DNA of 64,000 bases from Straminergon stramineum. Its lineage: Eukaryota; Streptophyta; Bryopsida; Hypnales; Calliergonaceae. Shown here piece after piece: positions 49,209 to 61,619 of the stretch (position 1 is the first letter of the stretch; each line of letters begins with the position of its first letter). The notes below the pieces were generated by a model. That model did no database searches. It saw only the letters and a program-made list of their open reading frames with translations, and was not told where the DNA came from. Location of the stretch: assembly GCA_963920665.1 (NCBI GenBank), contig OY987268.1, positions 12,774,501 to 12,838,500 on the forward strand. The letters run 5' to 3'. The translations under genes were made by a program, and so were the position numbers.

Positions 49209-49400
49209 CTGCATGAAAAAAATTTAGAATAGAATGTATTACATTTTCATATAGGAGATGCAAATAATAATTGATTTTCCTCACAACTTTCAAAACTCAT
49301 GTTTTGTGAAATAATATGGGTTGGAATATTCATTAACTACATTGGATATATATACAACAAAGAATAGTATTCATGTACAATTGTACTATTGAAATATTAC

Positions 49401-50443
49401 CTTGCTTGTAAATCCACTTTCGGGTATCATGGATGGTTTCCAAACTCTTGTACCTTTGGCAATCATTCGTCCCATATCACGGAGTTGGTCGTGCATTTCT
49501 AAAATGCCACCATCTTCATTGAGCTTCAACAAGGACATGTCAATCAATCTTTCCAATTCATCAACTGGAAGAATACCATCTTTGGACCATATGGACAAGA
49601 TTGTGTGTTTTGATATGCCAAATGGATAAACATCTCGACAAAAGAAACAAGCCATGTCCAAAAACATCCGCTTTTCAACACCATCGTTCAATCCGTCATA
49701 GCTAATTCTCAAAGTGTTCCAAATTTCTTCATCACCTTCCAAATTCCTTCCTCTTGCCATCCTTTGTAATGCTCGCTCCCAACTTCGCAACCTCTCTTTA
49801 CGATGGAGAAATGAACCCATCACTTTCAAGCTCAAAGGCAAGCCCTTGCAAGCTCTCACAACAAGTTTGCATAAGTCTTCAAAGTCCGGTGACGAAGGAG
49901 ATTCACCCCAACAAAGGTGAGTGGTGAAAAGTGTTGTTGCTGCCTTTTCATCCAACAATCCAACATCCAACTTTCCATCAACGCCCACAAAGGATTTTAT
50001 AGTATTCCATTTGCGTGTTGTAAGAATTATTGTAGTGCCCTTGCTACCTTGTACAAAGTCAAGAGGTACTATATCATGCACTTGAGTTTCATCCTTCACA
50101 TCATCCAATATTAAAAGAACTTTCTTTTCAACCAAGATTTTTCTCATCATCTCTTGGGCATCTCCAAAATTCTTCGGTTCACAACCATTCCCAAGTTTGG
50201 GTAGTATCTCACACAATATCTCATATGAACTTTGATAGTTTTGCATTGGCCAACAAAACATGATACATGGTATGAAGAATTCACTGTCGTGTCATCAAAT
50301 AAAGCCTTTGCTAGTGTGGTCTTGCCAATTCCACCCATGCCAACAATGCCTATATAGTTCATCTTCAAGAGACTCTTAGCTTTTGATAATTGGTGTCCCA
50401 AATCAATCAAGATTTCTTCTGGAGGTGCAATTGATTCATCCAC
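49401..50443 (-). CDS. Kinase-NLR exon 3: NB-ARC domain, frameshifted
   Basis: The exon starts at acceptor GTGTAG with VDES. NB-ARC motifs appear in order: P-loop GIVGMGGIGKTT, kinase-2 KKVLLILDDV, RNBS-B GTTIILTTRKWN, GLPL as CKGLPLSLKVMGSFL, RNBS-D KRMFLDMACFF, and MHD as LEMHDQLRDMG. Asp-Val after kinase-2 without a following Trp, together with FLDMACFF, is the pattern of TIR-type rather than CC-type NB-ARCs. The P-loop is in one frame and everything from QNYQSSYEIL onward is in another. The exon is 1043 bp with phase-0 ends, so one base is missing (or two are extra). It ends ...GFTSK at donor GTAATATT. Confidence 0.85.
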
Positions 50444-50588
50444 CTACACAAATGCAAAAGTCATATGTACAAAATCATTTTCATATCAAAAGAAAGCATT
50501 CAATTTCAAACCATGAATGCCATGCTCCAAAGAGAATTATTGCAAGAAAACATTAAGAAATGAATTTGGTATTTCCACAATTTCATAC

Positions 50589-52164
50589 CTTTGGAACATG
50601 GTCTAGAATGGACATGGAATCTCTTGAGGTGCAAGGTGAACCATACTCAGGAACCATCTTGCATGAATATGTTCCATTCAAAAAAGACTTCTTTAAACTT
50701 GTGAGCCTTTTACAAATTTCAGAAAATGGTGGCCGTTGAAGGGGGTCTTGAGACCAACATTCTTGGATTAAGTTGGTGAGATCCTCACAATTGTTGGGTA
50801 GGTCCGGTCGCAAGATTTTATTGCCAATGCTATCTATACCGGATATTTGAGCATAAACATCTTTTGTTTTCAAATGAGAATATGGAACATTCCCAGATAG
50901 GATCTCTGAACATATCATAGAAAATGACCACACATCAGCTTGAAAACGATACAAGGAAGTGTTACTCCCCTTGATCATTTCAGGGGACATATACCTTGGT
51001 GTTCCAATAGGAGACTTTAAGGTCTGGGGAGACTTCGGAGGCTTGGCATTGCTACAAACCTCCAATTGAGAAGTTCCATAATCAGTCACCTTGAACATGC
51101 GACATGGATCTAAATCCTTGATAGAAAATGAACTTGCCAGCACATTGTCAGGTTTCAAGTCAAGATGAGCAACTTGCATGTCATGAAGGTAATACACGCC
51201 CTTGGCAATTTGGTGCATGATGTCAATTGCAAGATGATAAGGTAAAGGACTCTTTTCCTTCTCCAATATGGTAGACAAGCTTGATTCCATATGCTCCATC
51301 ACCAAGTACAACTCCACCATTTCATCTTCTTCAATAATCTCATTTTTCATCTTTTCATTAGTCCCACAACCAACAAATTGGACAAGATTGGGATGACTCA
51401 AGCCTACCAAAATGCCAGGCTCTTTTTGAGAACTAATGAGAAATTTAGGATCCCGTTTCAACACTTTGGTTGCACACTCAAGGCCCAACCAATTGGATGT
51501 ATACACTCCTGCACCTATTTTCTTGATTAATTGGGGTGTCTTAAAATCATTTGGAACTTCCAACTCATCCAACTCCCCTCCATCAACACGCTCCAAATTT
51601 CGAAGTCTCAACAATAGATGTTTCACTATTTCATAATTCTCCGAATCTCCTCCCTGAAGTACAAGTTCAAGCTTCTTCTTCAATAATTGTCCATCTTCAA
51701 AGACTTGACTATAGGTAGCTGCATCAAATTGAATAGGCAAAATATCATTTGATGGATTTGGATGGTGGAGTAAGTACATATCACGTGCTATATCATGACA
51801 ACACTTCAAATCCAAAAGCAATTCGCGAAAAGTTTCTTTGTTTTGGAGTTGAAATATAGCTGAATGACACCATTGATCTTGTTGAGTGCAATTTTCCCCC
51901 ACAATCTCTACTTTCTTTTGAAGATAACACAATTCTTGAAAAATAGAGTGGAATTTGAGATCCTTAGTTGCACATGACAACATTTTTTCGATCTCCTTCA
52001 TGGCTAGTATGAGCTTGCCAAAAAGATGTACACATTGGTTTTTATTCAAGACTTTCATCTCCGCAGATGCGTGCATATTCTTCAAGCATTTCTCAAGTCT
52101 TGGAATATCATTGCACAACCTTTTAGAGTACTCACTTTGCACTTGTAAGAAATCCTTGCCTTTC
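50589..52164 (-). CDS. Kinase-NLR exon 2: DUF1221/MLKL-like domain plus protein kinase
   Basis: This exon is open throughout. Residues about 9-140 are helical and resemble the N-terminal region of plant MLKL-like kinases (DUF1221): NKNQC, then a Leu-rich stretch, then LQNKETFRELLLDLKCC. In MLKL proteins this part forms a helical bundle linked to membrane activity. The kinase domain spans about residues 215-505. It has a glycine loop IGAGVY (about 224), the ATP lysine in ATKVLK (about 241), a catalytic loop HLDLKPDN (about 341-348), DYG in place of DFG (about 369) and SPE in place of APE (about 401). Leucine replaces the HRD arginine, which makes it a non-RD kinase as in many immune kinases. 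The catalytic Asp, Asn, metal-binding Asp and Lys are all present, so activity is plausible. The exon ends ...DHVPK at donor GTATGA. Confidence 0.85.
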
Positions 52165-52215
52165 CTGCAAAGAATTGAAGGAATATTGTTAATGAGACGT
52201 CTTCCTAGCACTTAC

Positions 52216-52238
52216 AAAGAGCCATTATCCAATGACAT
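52216..52238 (-). CDS. Putative exon 1 of kinase-NLR (start codon)
   Basis: Reading leftwards, an ATG at 52238-52236 opens a 23-base exon (MSLDNGS plus two bases) that ends at a good donor, GTAAGT. The next acceptor, TTTGCAG, is 51 bp on and restores the frame into the long kinase exon. I chose this start because the long open frame itself has no upstream ATG. A second ATG inside exon 1 is out of frame and would stop at once. An intron of 51 bp is short for a plant, so a more distant first exon is possible. Confidence 0.4.
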
Positions 52239-55200
52239 TGAATAATTGAATCAAGCATGTTCTACAATTGAAACTTTATTGAACATTAATAATAGAATTG
52301 TCTATCAATTGAAATTAGGGTACAAAATTATGGGTTAGATCATATACATCAATGCTTAAAACAAGATTGGTTGTAGAACTCTAAGTAAATCAAATTGAAA
52401 ACTACACAAAGAAATTAGGATTTTGAACAATACTCAATTCTGACATGTAATTTTCAAATCACCAACACTTCCAAAATAATATTTAGGCTCACCGAGTAGA
52501 CCATGCAATATCCATGAATTTCCAAAAGGTTGCCATTGTAAAGAAGTTGGCCATTAGCGTCAAAAAGCGTGCCATTTCAATCGTCAAGTAGAGTAATATA
52601 TTAAAATTCTACAAGAGCTGCAACCAAATCAAAAGAAAATAAATCAAAAAGTAACATTTCACCTTATAAATATAGCGAGATCCCAAGACGATATCAAATT
52701 ACCAATATATTAAAAATTGTCTCATATAGAGAGCCATATCAAAGCCAACAAGCAATTCCTATATTTACTAAGTACTATACAATAATAATAAAATGTTCAA
52801 AGAACCCATATTTGCATCCACTTTTCAAGGCCCATGCCATAATCTTAAAATTATAATTTGTAAATATTTCATGAACAATTTTATGATATACATCATCTCT
52901 ATAAAGAACCTAAGAGAAACACAAATAGGACATGATTGTATTTGTCTCTTGAAATTCAAATGGCATACTAAAATTTGCTACAACATACATTAGTGGACTA
53001 GTAATTTGACAATGAGCATCTCCTAATCAAATTTCATTTCACCATGTACATGTTATGATGCTCAAATACAACACCATCCAATCCAAATACATGACAATTT
53101 TGTCACTTCTCAAACATATTGGAGGCAAAGGAATGAATCAAATTAGGAGTACCATAGGAATATCATTAGACCCAAATCGACACGAAGATAAACTTTTGCC
53201 CTTGTATACTCAAATCAAGTAAATGTGAATGACTTTCTTTCCCAATACGACAAATGTTTGGCATCTTGTATTTGAAAATGAGAATTTTTAGAGCATATGA
53301 ACAAAGCTAAAGAAGTTGACTACTCAATTTCCTTTGTTGCATTTGCATTTGCATTCTAATGTACAAAGTGAACATGATGACAATTAATGCTTCAAGGTAA
53401 TGTCTCCGTATTGGAAAGCCAAACCTTCAATTGACCAACAACAAACAATTCAAAGTAGGGATGCTTTGAAAAACTTATCAATACAACTTCAAAAATTCAT
53501 AACTATTCTGACAAGTTCCAAGAACAAAGCTAAAAGTGGGTTGGATGTGACTTCTATTTGTATGCATATACATTTGGAAAAAGAAAGTTTTAATTTTCAA
53601 GGCAAGTGCCAAATAAAACATGGTACCTTTCAAAGTGTTCAAGTCTATCCCTCCACCTAGTATAATCTCATTAAAATTGTATTACAAAGTGATGACTGCC
53701 TCTGGACTATAGCTATTGCCTTTATCACTAAAATATGTGCACCAAAAAGTGACACTAGAAAGCATTATTGAAAACAAAATGATATGACTTTTCAATATCT
53801 TTGAATCAAAGACAAAATGGATGATGCCCCAAAGGCAACATTTGCATAGTTTACCATAGGATTCTAAGTTTATTTGTAGCAAACATCAATCTCTATGAAC
53901 AAAATCAAAGAAAATTTTCAAGTGGAACATTTAAATCAATGTTGCAACTGGTTGTATCAGTCTCCGTTATACATCACTCAATATCCTTCATCTCACAACC
54001 ATGCACTCAACGACATGCAATGCCATGGAATTTGAGGAAATTAAAAATGCAATGCTTGACAAAGAGAATTTGAAGACTTACCTTACCTTGCAAGTAATAA
54101 GACTTCCAATCTCAAGCCATGTCAAAGATCACTTGGTAAGTCCTTCCTTCCTTGTAATTGATTCCATTTCAAAAAAGCCTCCAAAAACCTCTTCTTGACC
54201 AATAATATCCTAAATGAAGATACATAGAAAGTCAAGGGAATATTCCGCTACGGACCCCCATTACTAAGTAGATAAAATCACTTGAATGGCAACAAAGTCT
54301 CAAACAAGATCACTCCTTCAATGAATGAATGCTTGTGGATGAAAAAATTATTTCAATGCATATCACATCTACATCCATGGTAGAAAATTGTTGCATCATA
54401 ACAAACCCAATATAAATGAAAAATGAAGTTTTGCTTTCACCACCATTCTTCACAAGAATTCCTCGCCAATGTAATCCAAAGTTACCAATGTTCACACTCC
54501 TCTCAAGCTCTTCTTGTGAGAGGTCTAAACCCTCCATCACTGCAACCATTTGCAAGTTTATTCATCCCATTAGCATCACAACTATTCATTTGCTAAGCCA
54601 ACTTCTTCCTCCAATTGGCAATTGATCTTTGCATATTGTGGGACTCAATGTCATGACATATTCTATTCAACAAATTCACCCATGAAAGAACAACAACCTT
54701 CTATTGACAAGCTTTTGTAGAACAACGACACAAAGGTAATGAAGTGCAACTCAAATATCATCCCTAGAACTACTATACAACTACAAGCAAAACCTACTAT
54801 TAGCTACTAAACCTACTTATAACACAAGTGCCAAACACACATGAGGCAAACACAAGAGCCTATCAAGACTAAGAACATCTAGAACAAGACTTCTAAGATG
54901 CAAAATCTGAAAACAACATTGTAAGTCTTGCTAAAACGTGTTTGTTCAAGTGATACCCAAACCCAATCTAGTGATACCAAGTCTTGGGAGTTTCTCAATA
55001 GTTTTATCCACAAAGGAAAATTTCTTACCAAATATCCCATTTTCATCAATAAACAGAAACTTGCTTTCAGTGAGTTGGTGCAAAATTCAAGATCCATCTT
55101 TTCATTTTATAAACAGTTGGAATGTCGTTTTGCATCTTTGAAAGATGCAAAATTGAATGTTAATTTTAATTCAACTGGTGGTGCCTATTCTCTTACTTTG

Positions 55201-56840
55201 CCTTCCGCAAAGTTGCCGGGATGAAAGAAAGTCTTGGTACCCCGATCCTCGTGCTGCACAGACGCACAATGAATATAAATGAATAATTGAAATAAGAAAT
55301 GAGAGTGGTATGCTACCTAGGATCAAGCTAGCTAGAAGAACATAAATAACTCAAACGCATGGAGGTTGACTATGAATCCACAATGTTATCATTTCCATCT
55401 TTTCAGCACAAAATCGAGACCTAATCTAGTATCAATAGATGAGAATGTTAACAAAAAATTTAAAATCTGCATTCTATGGTTATGGTTTGAAGGAAATGGA
55501 AAACTTCAAAGCCAGGATGAACACTGAGGGTGTTTCAAAGGATCAACATGGATGCATAATGAATAACTTGCTGCAAAAGTTAGGACCTAGTTTGTGAAGT
55601 GAAACAAAAGAAGTGGACTCTTAGACACGGAACTCAAATCAACATATTAGGAATGGCGTCAAGATCATCCAAACATTCTTCAGCAATAGAGATGGTGGAA
55701 CGGAGCCCACACCATCATATTTAGGAAATAAATAAATTTGCAATGTATGCAAGACTATGGGTAACTATTGTTGAATTGTTAAAGACTCGTTTCTCATGGG
55801 CAATCTTTTGTTTTTTCAACACATAAGGCCTCTTATTTATAATGCCAGGATCATGTTACAATGCAACTGATCAACCAAAAGTTTCAAGATTCAATGAAAT
55901 GACCTAATATTTAGTCTCATAACCTTCTCAAGGCTTTGAGCTCTTCAAGGTTATCTACACCATAATGGTGATTTTACTTCCAAGGTGCTAGGATTTCATT
56001 CTAATGCATGGTATGCTCTTATTCACACATCAAAAGCCCAACAATTCCACATGCTAAATATGAGAAAGGATTACATAAGAATTGTCCAAGACTTATCTCT
56101 CATTAAGTTACTAATCCCACGCTTCTATAAAACGCATGAAGCTTTCTCACTCATAATTTTGATAATGTTGCCGAGGTACTAAGGATCCATCAAAAGTCCT
56201 GCAATTCAAAGTGCTTTCTGGAAAACTATCAAGACATGTACGATGGGATTCAGGAATGAGTCACTGCTTGCTCTATCAATTTGCCATTCAATTTTCTTAA
56301 CCCCTTAAGGACCAAATGGTGTTTTTAGCAACATAGCGATTTCAAGTAGCTTACTATGAATGGATTTTTTTTTTCTCTTTCCTTTGAAATTTTCACACAA
56401 CATGTGCTCAAGGAGTAACTTTAAGGCCCAACAATTTTCATAACATTTGAATACATGATTAAAAAATTATTGTATGATATGTAGTTTTTATTGCTCAACG
56501 GGCAGCTTGGGTAGCAAAAAAAACTTCTTTAAAAATTATTTTTTTTTAAAATAAAAATTTGAAATTGGTTTTTTGGATTTATGTATTCTAGAGAGCATTG
56601 AATCATTCCATTTTGATTGATGAGATGAAAGTTATGAAGAGTTTTAGTTGTGGGTAGTTATGGAATCTCGAATCTTAAATAAATTTTGAAGACCTTTATT
56701 TAACTCAATTTTCAATATTTTTGGAAAAAAATAAAAACTTTAGGTGCAGATTGTTTATTACAACATTACACCATTGGGATTGACATTTTTCAATTCTACA
56801 AATAAATTGTTTACAATTTAGTATTTTGAATCATTCTCAT

Positions 56841-57126
56841 GAGGGGACATTTGAGGGCTCTAAGAGCCCGTTTTAGGGTTGTCCCCTGCATTGTTCCCTG
56901 TGCTGCCAAAAATTGAGAACCAGTCTATAATGGATCGAATTTTTGAATTTTTCGAATATTTTAAAAAAAAATTCCCAATACTTTCTAAAAAGTGTTGATA
57001 AACTTAAAATTGAATTAAAAACTATATTGTTTTCTGACGTGCCACTGCTGCTGTGGCGAGTTCTCATAGCTTGGGAACTCAAGATAACTTGCCGGCTCTT
57101 GGAGCCCTCAAATTTCATCTAATGCT
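56841..57126. mobile_element. Miniature inverted-repeat element (GAGGGCTC arms), copy 2
   Basis: This is the duplicate of the element at 4575-4860. It was carried in the segmental duplication rather than independently inserted. Confidence 0.75.
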
Positions 57127-57430
57127 ATTTCTTTCTACTTACGAACTCTTTCCTATATATTATACAATTCCAAATAATCTAAAAAAATTTAAGCATGTAG
57201 CCAACTTGACTTGAAGAATGAATCCAAAGAGTTACAACCATTTTGGACATTTTTTCATAATAATCTAACCTTGTGAAATGCAGCTGCCTAGGGTTTTGTA
57301 GGGCCCTAAAAAAGCTTTTTGTCAATTTAAATGCTAATATCTTGCCATGTACACGGTGAAAATTTCTGAAAATTTTTCTACATCTTCTCAAACCAACGTA
57401 ATACAAGATCCTATGGTTACATGTGCCCCA

Positions 57431-58267
57431 AAATGTATTTTTCTAAAATTTGGTACTCGTACTAAAAATAGCAATTTTAGAGCATGTTTGGTGAAAACAT
57501 AATGAAATACATTTAAAGAATAATCTCTTCCATCCATGGACGCTTAGAAGCACTGAAATCTACAGCCATGGCTGTTCTAGTGCTGTTCTAGTACCAATTT
57601 TCAAGCAGCCTAACGCAGGGAACCACGCTCAGACTCCCACTTGAACACATGTTCAGTGCGCATACCTTACTTACTACGGTGAGCATCCAAGAGCACCCAG
57701 GTTCGTCTATCTCGCTTGTAAGACACTCTCCAGCGACGAAATGACACAACACAGAAGTGCTACTCCACAGGCAAGAAGAACGTCACAGGTACGAGAGCAC
57801 TCCCTCATCTTCTTCCTCCCTGTGTGCATGGGACGCACTTCCGAAACGCCGGAGCTGAAGAACCGCCAACAAACTGATGCAGAGGGGCAAGAAAAACTTA
57901 AGCTTGCTGTAGAAAAGTTGGAGAGGCTGCTGGGGTTTGGGGGAGACGATGGGCATCGTCAGAGGAGCCTGGCACGATGGGGGCCAATGGGGAGCCTGAC
58001 ATGATGGGCGCGTACCTGTGGTCAGGAGTGGCTGTACTGGCACCCGTAGTGGCGGACTTGCAGACGAGAATAAGGTTGCGTGAGGACCACGCACAGGGGG
58101 GCCCAGCCAGTGTGAAGTACCGTACGCTGGGGTCAGATTCATTAGACCCCATACCGAAAGCATTTTTTTTTCGGTTTATTTTCCTCTGGTTAACTCGATA
58201 TAGGATTTCTACAGTAGAGTTTCATTCTACAGGATTTGGAATATCTTATGACCTTTAGCATAGTTGA
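57431..58267. other. GC-rich module identical in both duplicate copies, copy 2
   Basis: This is the second copy of the module at 5165-6001, with the same frames starting at 57741 and 57977. Confidence 0.5.
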
Positions 58268-60706
58268 GAATATTCTATGGCTTTTAGTACTTTCGTTTCA
58301 CAATATTATTGGCACCTAGGGCTTTATCAATACTTGTGATTTTACTACTACTCATGGCTTTGGGTTCATGGTTTTTTTGAGGATTCCGATTGTTTTATTA
58401 ATGTGTTTTCCACTATTCAATTATGTCATGTTATAATTTTTGAAAATTTCATTAGATGCCATATTTATTTATATTTTGATTTAATTTTTCATGAATCTAA
58501 CCCTAGCGTAGGGTAGTTTGGGTGTGGTAACTTAGTGTACACTAGTGTGCCTTGTGCCATTGGCGCGATCAAAATAAATGTAAAGTAATTTTCTAATTTT
58601 TTAACTCATAAAAACTTTGAAATTCAATAACTTTCATTATGTAGGTTCAAATGCCATGAAACAAGCAAATTTCTTTTCAAAATCTAACAATGTAGATGCT
58701 TAAGGAACCTTCTTATTAGTATGCTTACCAATTTTGACTATAAAACTGTATAGGAGTTGTGAGATTATAACAAGAGAAATGTACATATCCTATTTTTTGT
58801 ATGATGCCCTTCACACAATATTTGAGAAATTTGCATATAAGAGTTTGGGGGGATTGGAAGTGACATGAACAACTAAAAATTCTAATAGCACACTAAAATG
58901 CACTTCCAAAAAACTTAATTTCAAATGAAGAGCTACCAAATTCATTACACAATTCACCTTGCAATTGTTGAAATGTGATTTTTTTCATGAGTAGATATTG
59001 CAAATAACTCCAAATCAACACTTGAATGTTTTAGTTTTCAATGGAGAAAACCAAAAAAAAATACTTTACTCTTTCCAATGGGACCATTTTCAAAGCAAAT
59101 GGATAAAGACAATTTTATAGGTCTCGAATCAAGTGAAATTGGCAAAACTTTATTCAAGGCGGGAAATGAAGTATAATGGCAAGCTTTACAATTCACTAGT
59201 GGTACATACATGCCTTTGAAGACCTCTCAAAAATGAAATAATTACCTTTTTCAATGAAAAATTAAAGTTTTCAATGATTCACCTTCAAAATTGCCTATAA
59301 TTTTTGTTTGAAATGGTTAAAGGAATATAATTTTCCATACCATAAAAAGCCTAAAATATCAGATCAACCATATAGAGTCAATTGGGCTATTGGGGGTTAA
59401 AGGATGTTGCAAGCCCTATGGGCAATTTGAAAGTCAAAACCTGAATTTCCATGTAGTTCTTGATTTCAAATTCTTTTGAGATTTACTATAAAAGATTTGC
59501 TCCAATAATCTACTTCTTATTTCATTTTCATTTTTTTTCAAAATGATGAAATTTAGACTTTTTGTGACACTTTGAAGATAGCATCTTGAAAGCTCAAATC
59601 ACCCCTCTTTTGAATTATTTCTATCAAATTTCTCTTGGCATGAGCTCTAGCAATACAACAATTTACACCGCGATGTTTTGTCACTATTATTTCCATTTTT
59701 TCAATAGATATTTTATAAGATTTAAAACATTTTGTAATTTCTATGATTTTTACAAATTTATATTTTTTAAAACATATAAAACTCAATTTGATGTTTTTAA
59801 TTATGAAAAAAAATGAGGATCAATCCTGCATGTGAAAAATATCAAAATTTTGAAATGTGTATTTGAACTACTTAAACCCTTGTCTGAAGACAACATGGCA
59901 CCTCTAATCATGCCTGAATCACGTTGACCATGAACTACTCACATTAAAAAGGGACTTTGTATGAAAAGAAATGAAGCCATCACACTGGATGCAAATAGTA
60001 TGTGGGTGCAAATTTCAGAATTTCATTTACATCTAATTTTGTATGAAACTTCAGGGTGACTGTATTGTACTTTAATTTATTATACTGTACAGGCTTGACT
60101 GAGTTGTGGCATTTGAACTTCCACTCTTGCTAAGCTTAAGCTTTCAGTTACTTCCTAAAAGTTTTTTTGTTTTTTTTGAAACAAATGAAACGAGTTCCAT
60201 TGCAGAAGGAATACTTCCTAAGTTAAGTTAGACTTGGTCCTTGCAGGTCAGCCATTGTAGATTTTTTGTTGAAAATATTCCTTTGTACATGTGATTTTAA
60301 GTTACCTAATTTTGCTGTGACGTGGAGTGAACTTCCACATTTGAGGAATTAAAGGCGGAAGCACAGGGGTTCTACTATCATTTATTTTAGGCAGCGCAGA
60401 AAGCATAATCACTGGAAAGATGGAGCTATTTCTATCCATGTGAATGGATAAAATTTACAATTTATGGATGAAGTTTTGTTTATTCATCCAGAATGGTGTA
60501 CATTCATCCAAAAGAGAGTGATATTGTCTTAAGAATGCGTAGTAAATTAGTGATTTCATCCATTGAAAAGCAAGAATATTTCACCAAATATTCTCTCTAA
60601 AAAATTTCATTTCTTTTTAGCAAAAATTCACTCAAAAAAACAACCCTATAGAAGCACTACTTGCACTTGAAACCTGGTTAGCAAAGTTATTTTCGTGGAA
60701 CTTTAA

Positions 60707-61619
60707 CCCCTAAAGGACCATTGTCCCTTCAGGGGACAAATGAGATTTTGGGTAGGTACCTACGGTCTCAATTTTTGTCCTGATTTTTTGAAACTTTTTA
60801 TAAAGATATAAAAATTGATTAGCTTCATGAGAATATAATTTTTTTTCATTTGGTGCCCGGGAACAAAAGTTATGCCCACATAAGCTCAAAACAAGGGAGA
60901 GGGGATAGCAAAAAAAAGTTTCAAAAATTTGAATTTTTAAAATTTTTTCCCTTATAGATTGTATTTTTGTCTACATGTAAAGCTTTGATTCATTCCATTT
61001 GGATTTGTTATGAGAAAGTTATAGACAATCTTGTTTTTCGGGCACTTAGAGCATCTTCATGAAAAAATAACTTGTAGGATTCATTTCTAAATGCAATTTT
61101 TACAATTTTTACAAAAAAGTTCCGTATCGTTTCATTTCCCTTCTAGAACAATCTCACCATTGGAATTAGTGAATTTTTATTGCATCTTAGAGATATTAAT
61201 AATTTGGATTTTCCTTCTATCTTGTACCTACTTCTACTTAACAATTTTTTAAAGAATTAAAATTAATTTTTTTTGTATTTTATTTTTTTCCATAGACTCT
61301 CAACTCAATTCTCCACCATAAAGATTTAAAGCTCAAAACTTTGTAGTGAAAAAAATTAAAGTTAAGAAGGGTTAAAGTCAAATAACCTAGTCCTGCAATG
61401 TGTGGAAAAACTTGTTTTCTTCACTTTAAATGTAGATATCTTGCAATCTATGCGGTCAAAATTTCTGAAATTTTTTCCACACATTTTCATACTATTTAGG
61501 TGTAAGATTCTATGGTTAGATGTGAAAAAAATAAAAATTTCCAATTTTTTTACTCTTTGCTCTAAAAATGGCAGTTTTGAGTGTTTTTTCGCAGAAAAAA
61601 AGCCTTGGTCCTTTAGGGG
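60707..61619. mobile_element. TTAA-flanked inverted-repeat element, insertion polymorphic between copies
   Basis: This 913-bp AT-rich, non-coding insertion starts CCCCTAAAGGACCATTG, and its right end inverts to CCCCTAAAGGACCAAGG. TTAA flanks it on both sides (60703-60706 and 61620-61623). The matching place in copy 1 (8557-8560) has a single TTAA and no insert, so the duplication is exactly 4 bp. No transposase is encoded. TTAA targeting and CCC-type termini are known features of piggyBac. The family placement is inference. Confidence 0.85.

Larger units (their letters stand above)
48438..52238 (-). pseudogene. MLKL-like N-domain / kinase / NB-ARC / LRR resistance gene, broken copy
   Basis: This is a four-exon minus-strand gene for an intracellular immune receptor of the NLR class fused behind a kinase. 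The exons are 52238-52216, 52164-50589, 50443-49401 and 49208-48438. The introns are 51, 145 and 192 bp, all GT-AG. Exon lengths fit one frame of about 1138 codons only if one base is missing from exon 3, between about 50232 and 50262. As written, translation leaves the NB-ARC frame there and stops at 50147, giving about 631 residues. The LRR frame stops at 48438, and LRR-like sequence continues beyond the stop. Kinase-NB-ARC-LRR fusions are known from mosses (the PNL class). In NLRs the NB-ARC is an ADP/ATP switch and the LRR contributes sensing. The kinase and its N-domain may act as signal output, which is inference. A sequencing or assembly error could explain the frameshift but is less likely to explain the extra stops. 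Confidence 0.85.
56301..59396. mobile_element. Candidate 3.1-kb TTAA-flanked element or composite, copy 2
   Basis: This is the duplicate of 4045-7129, with TTAA at 56297-56300 and 59397-59400. Confidence 0.45.
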
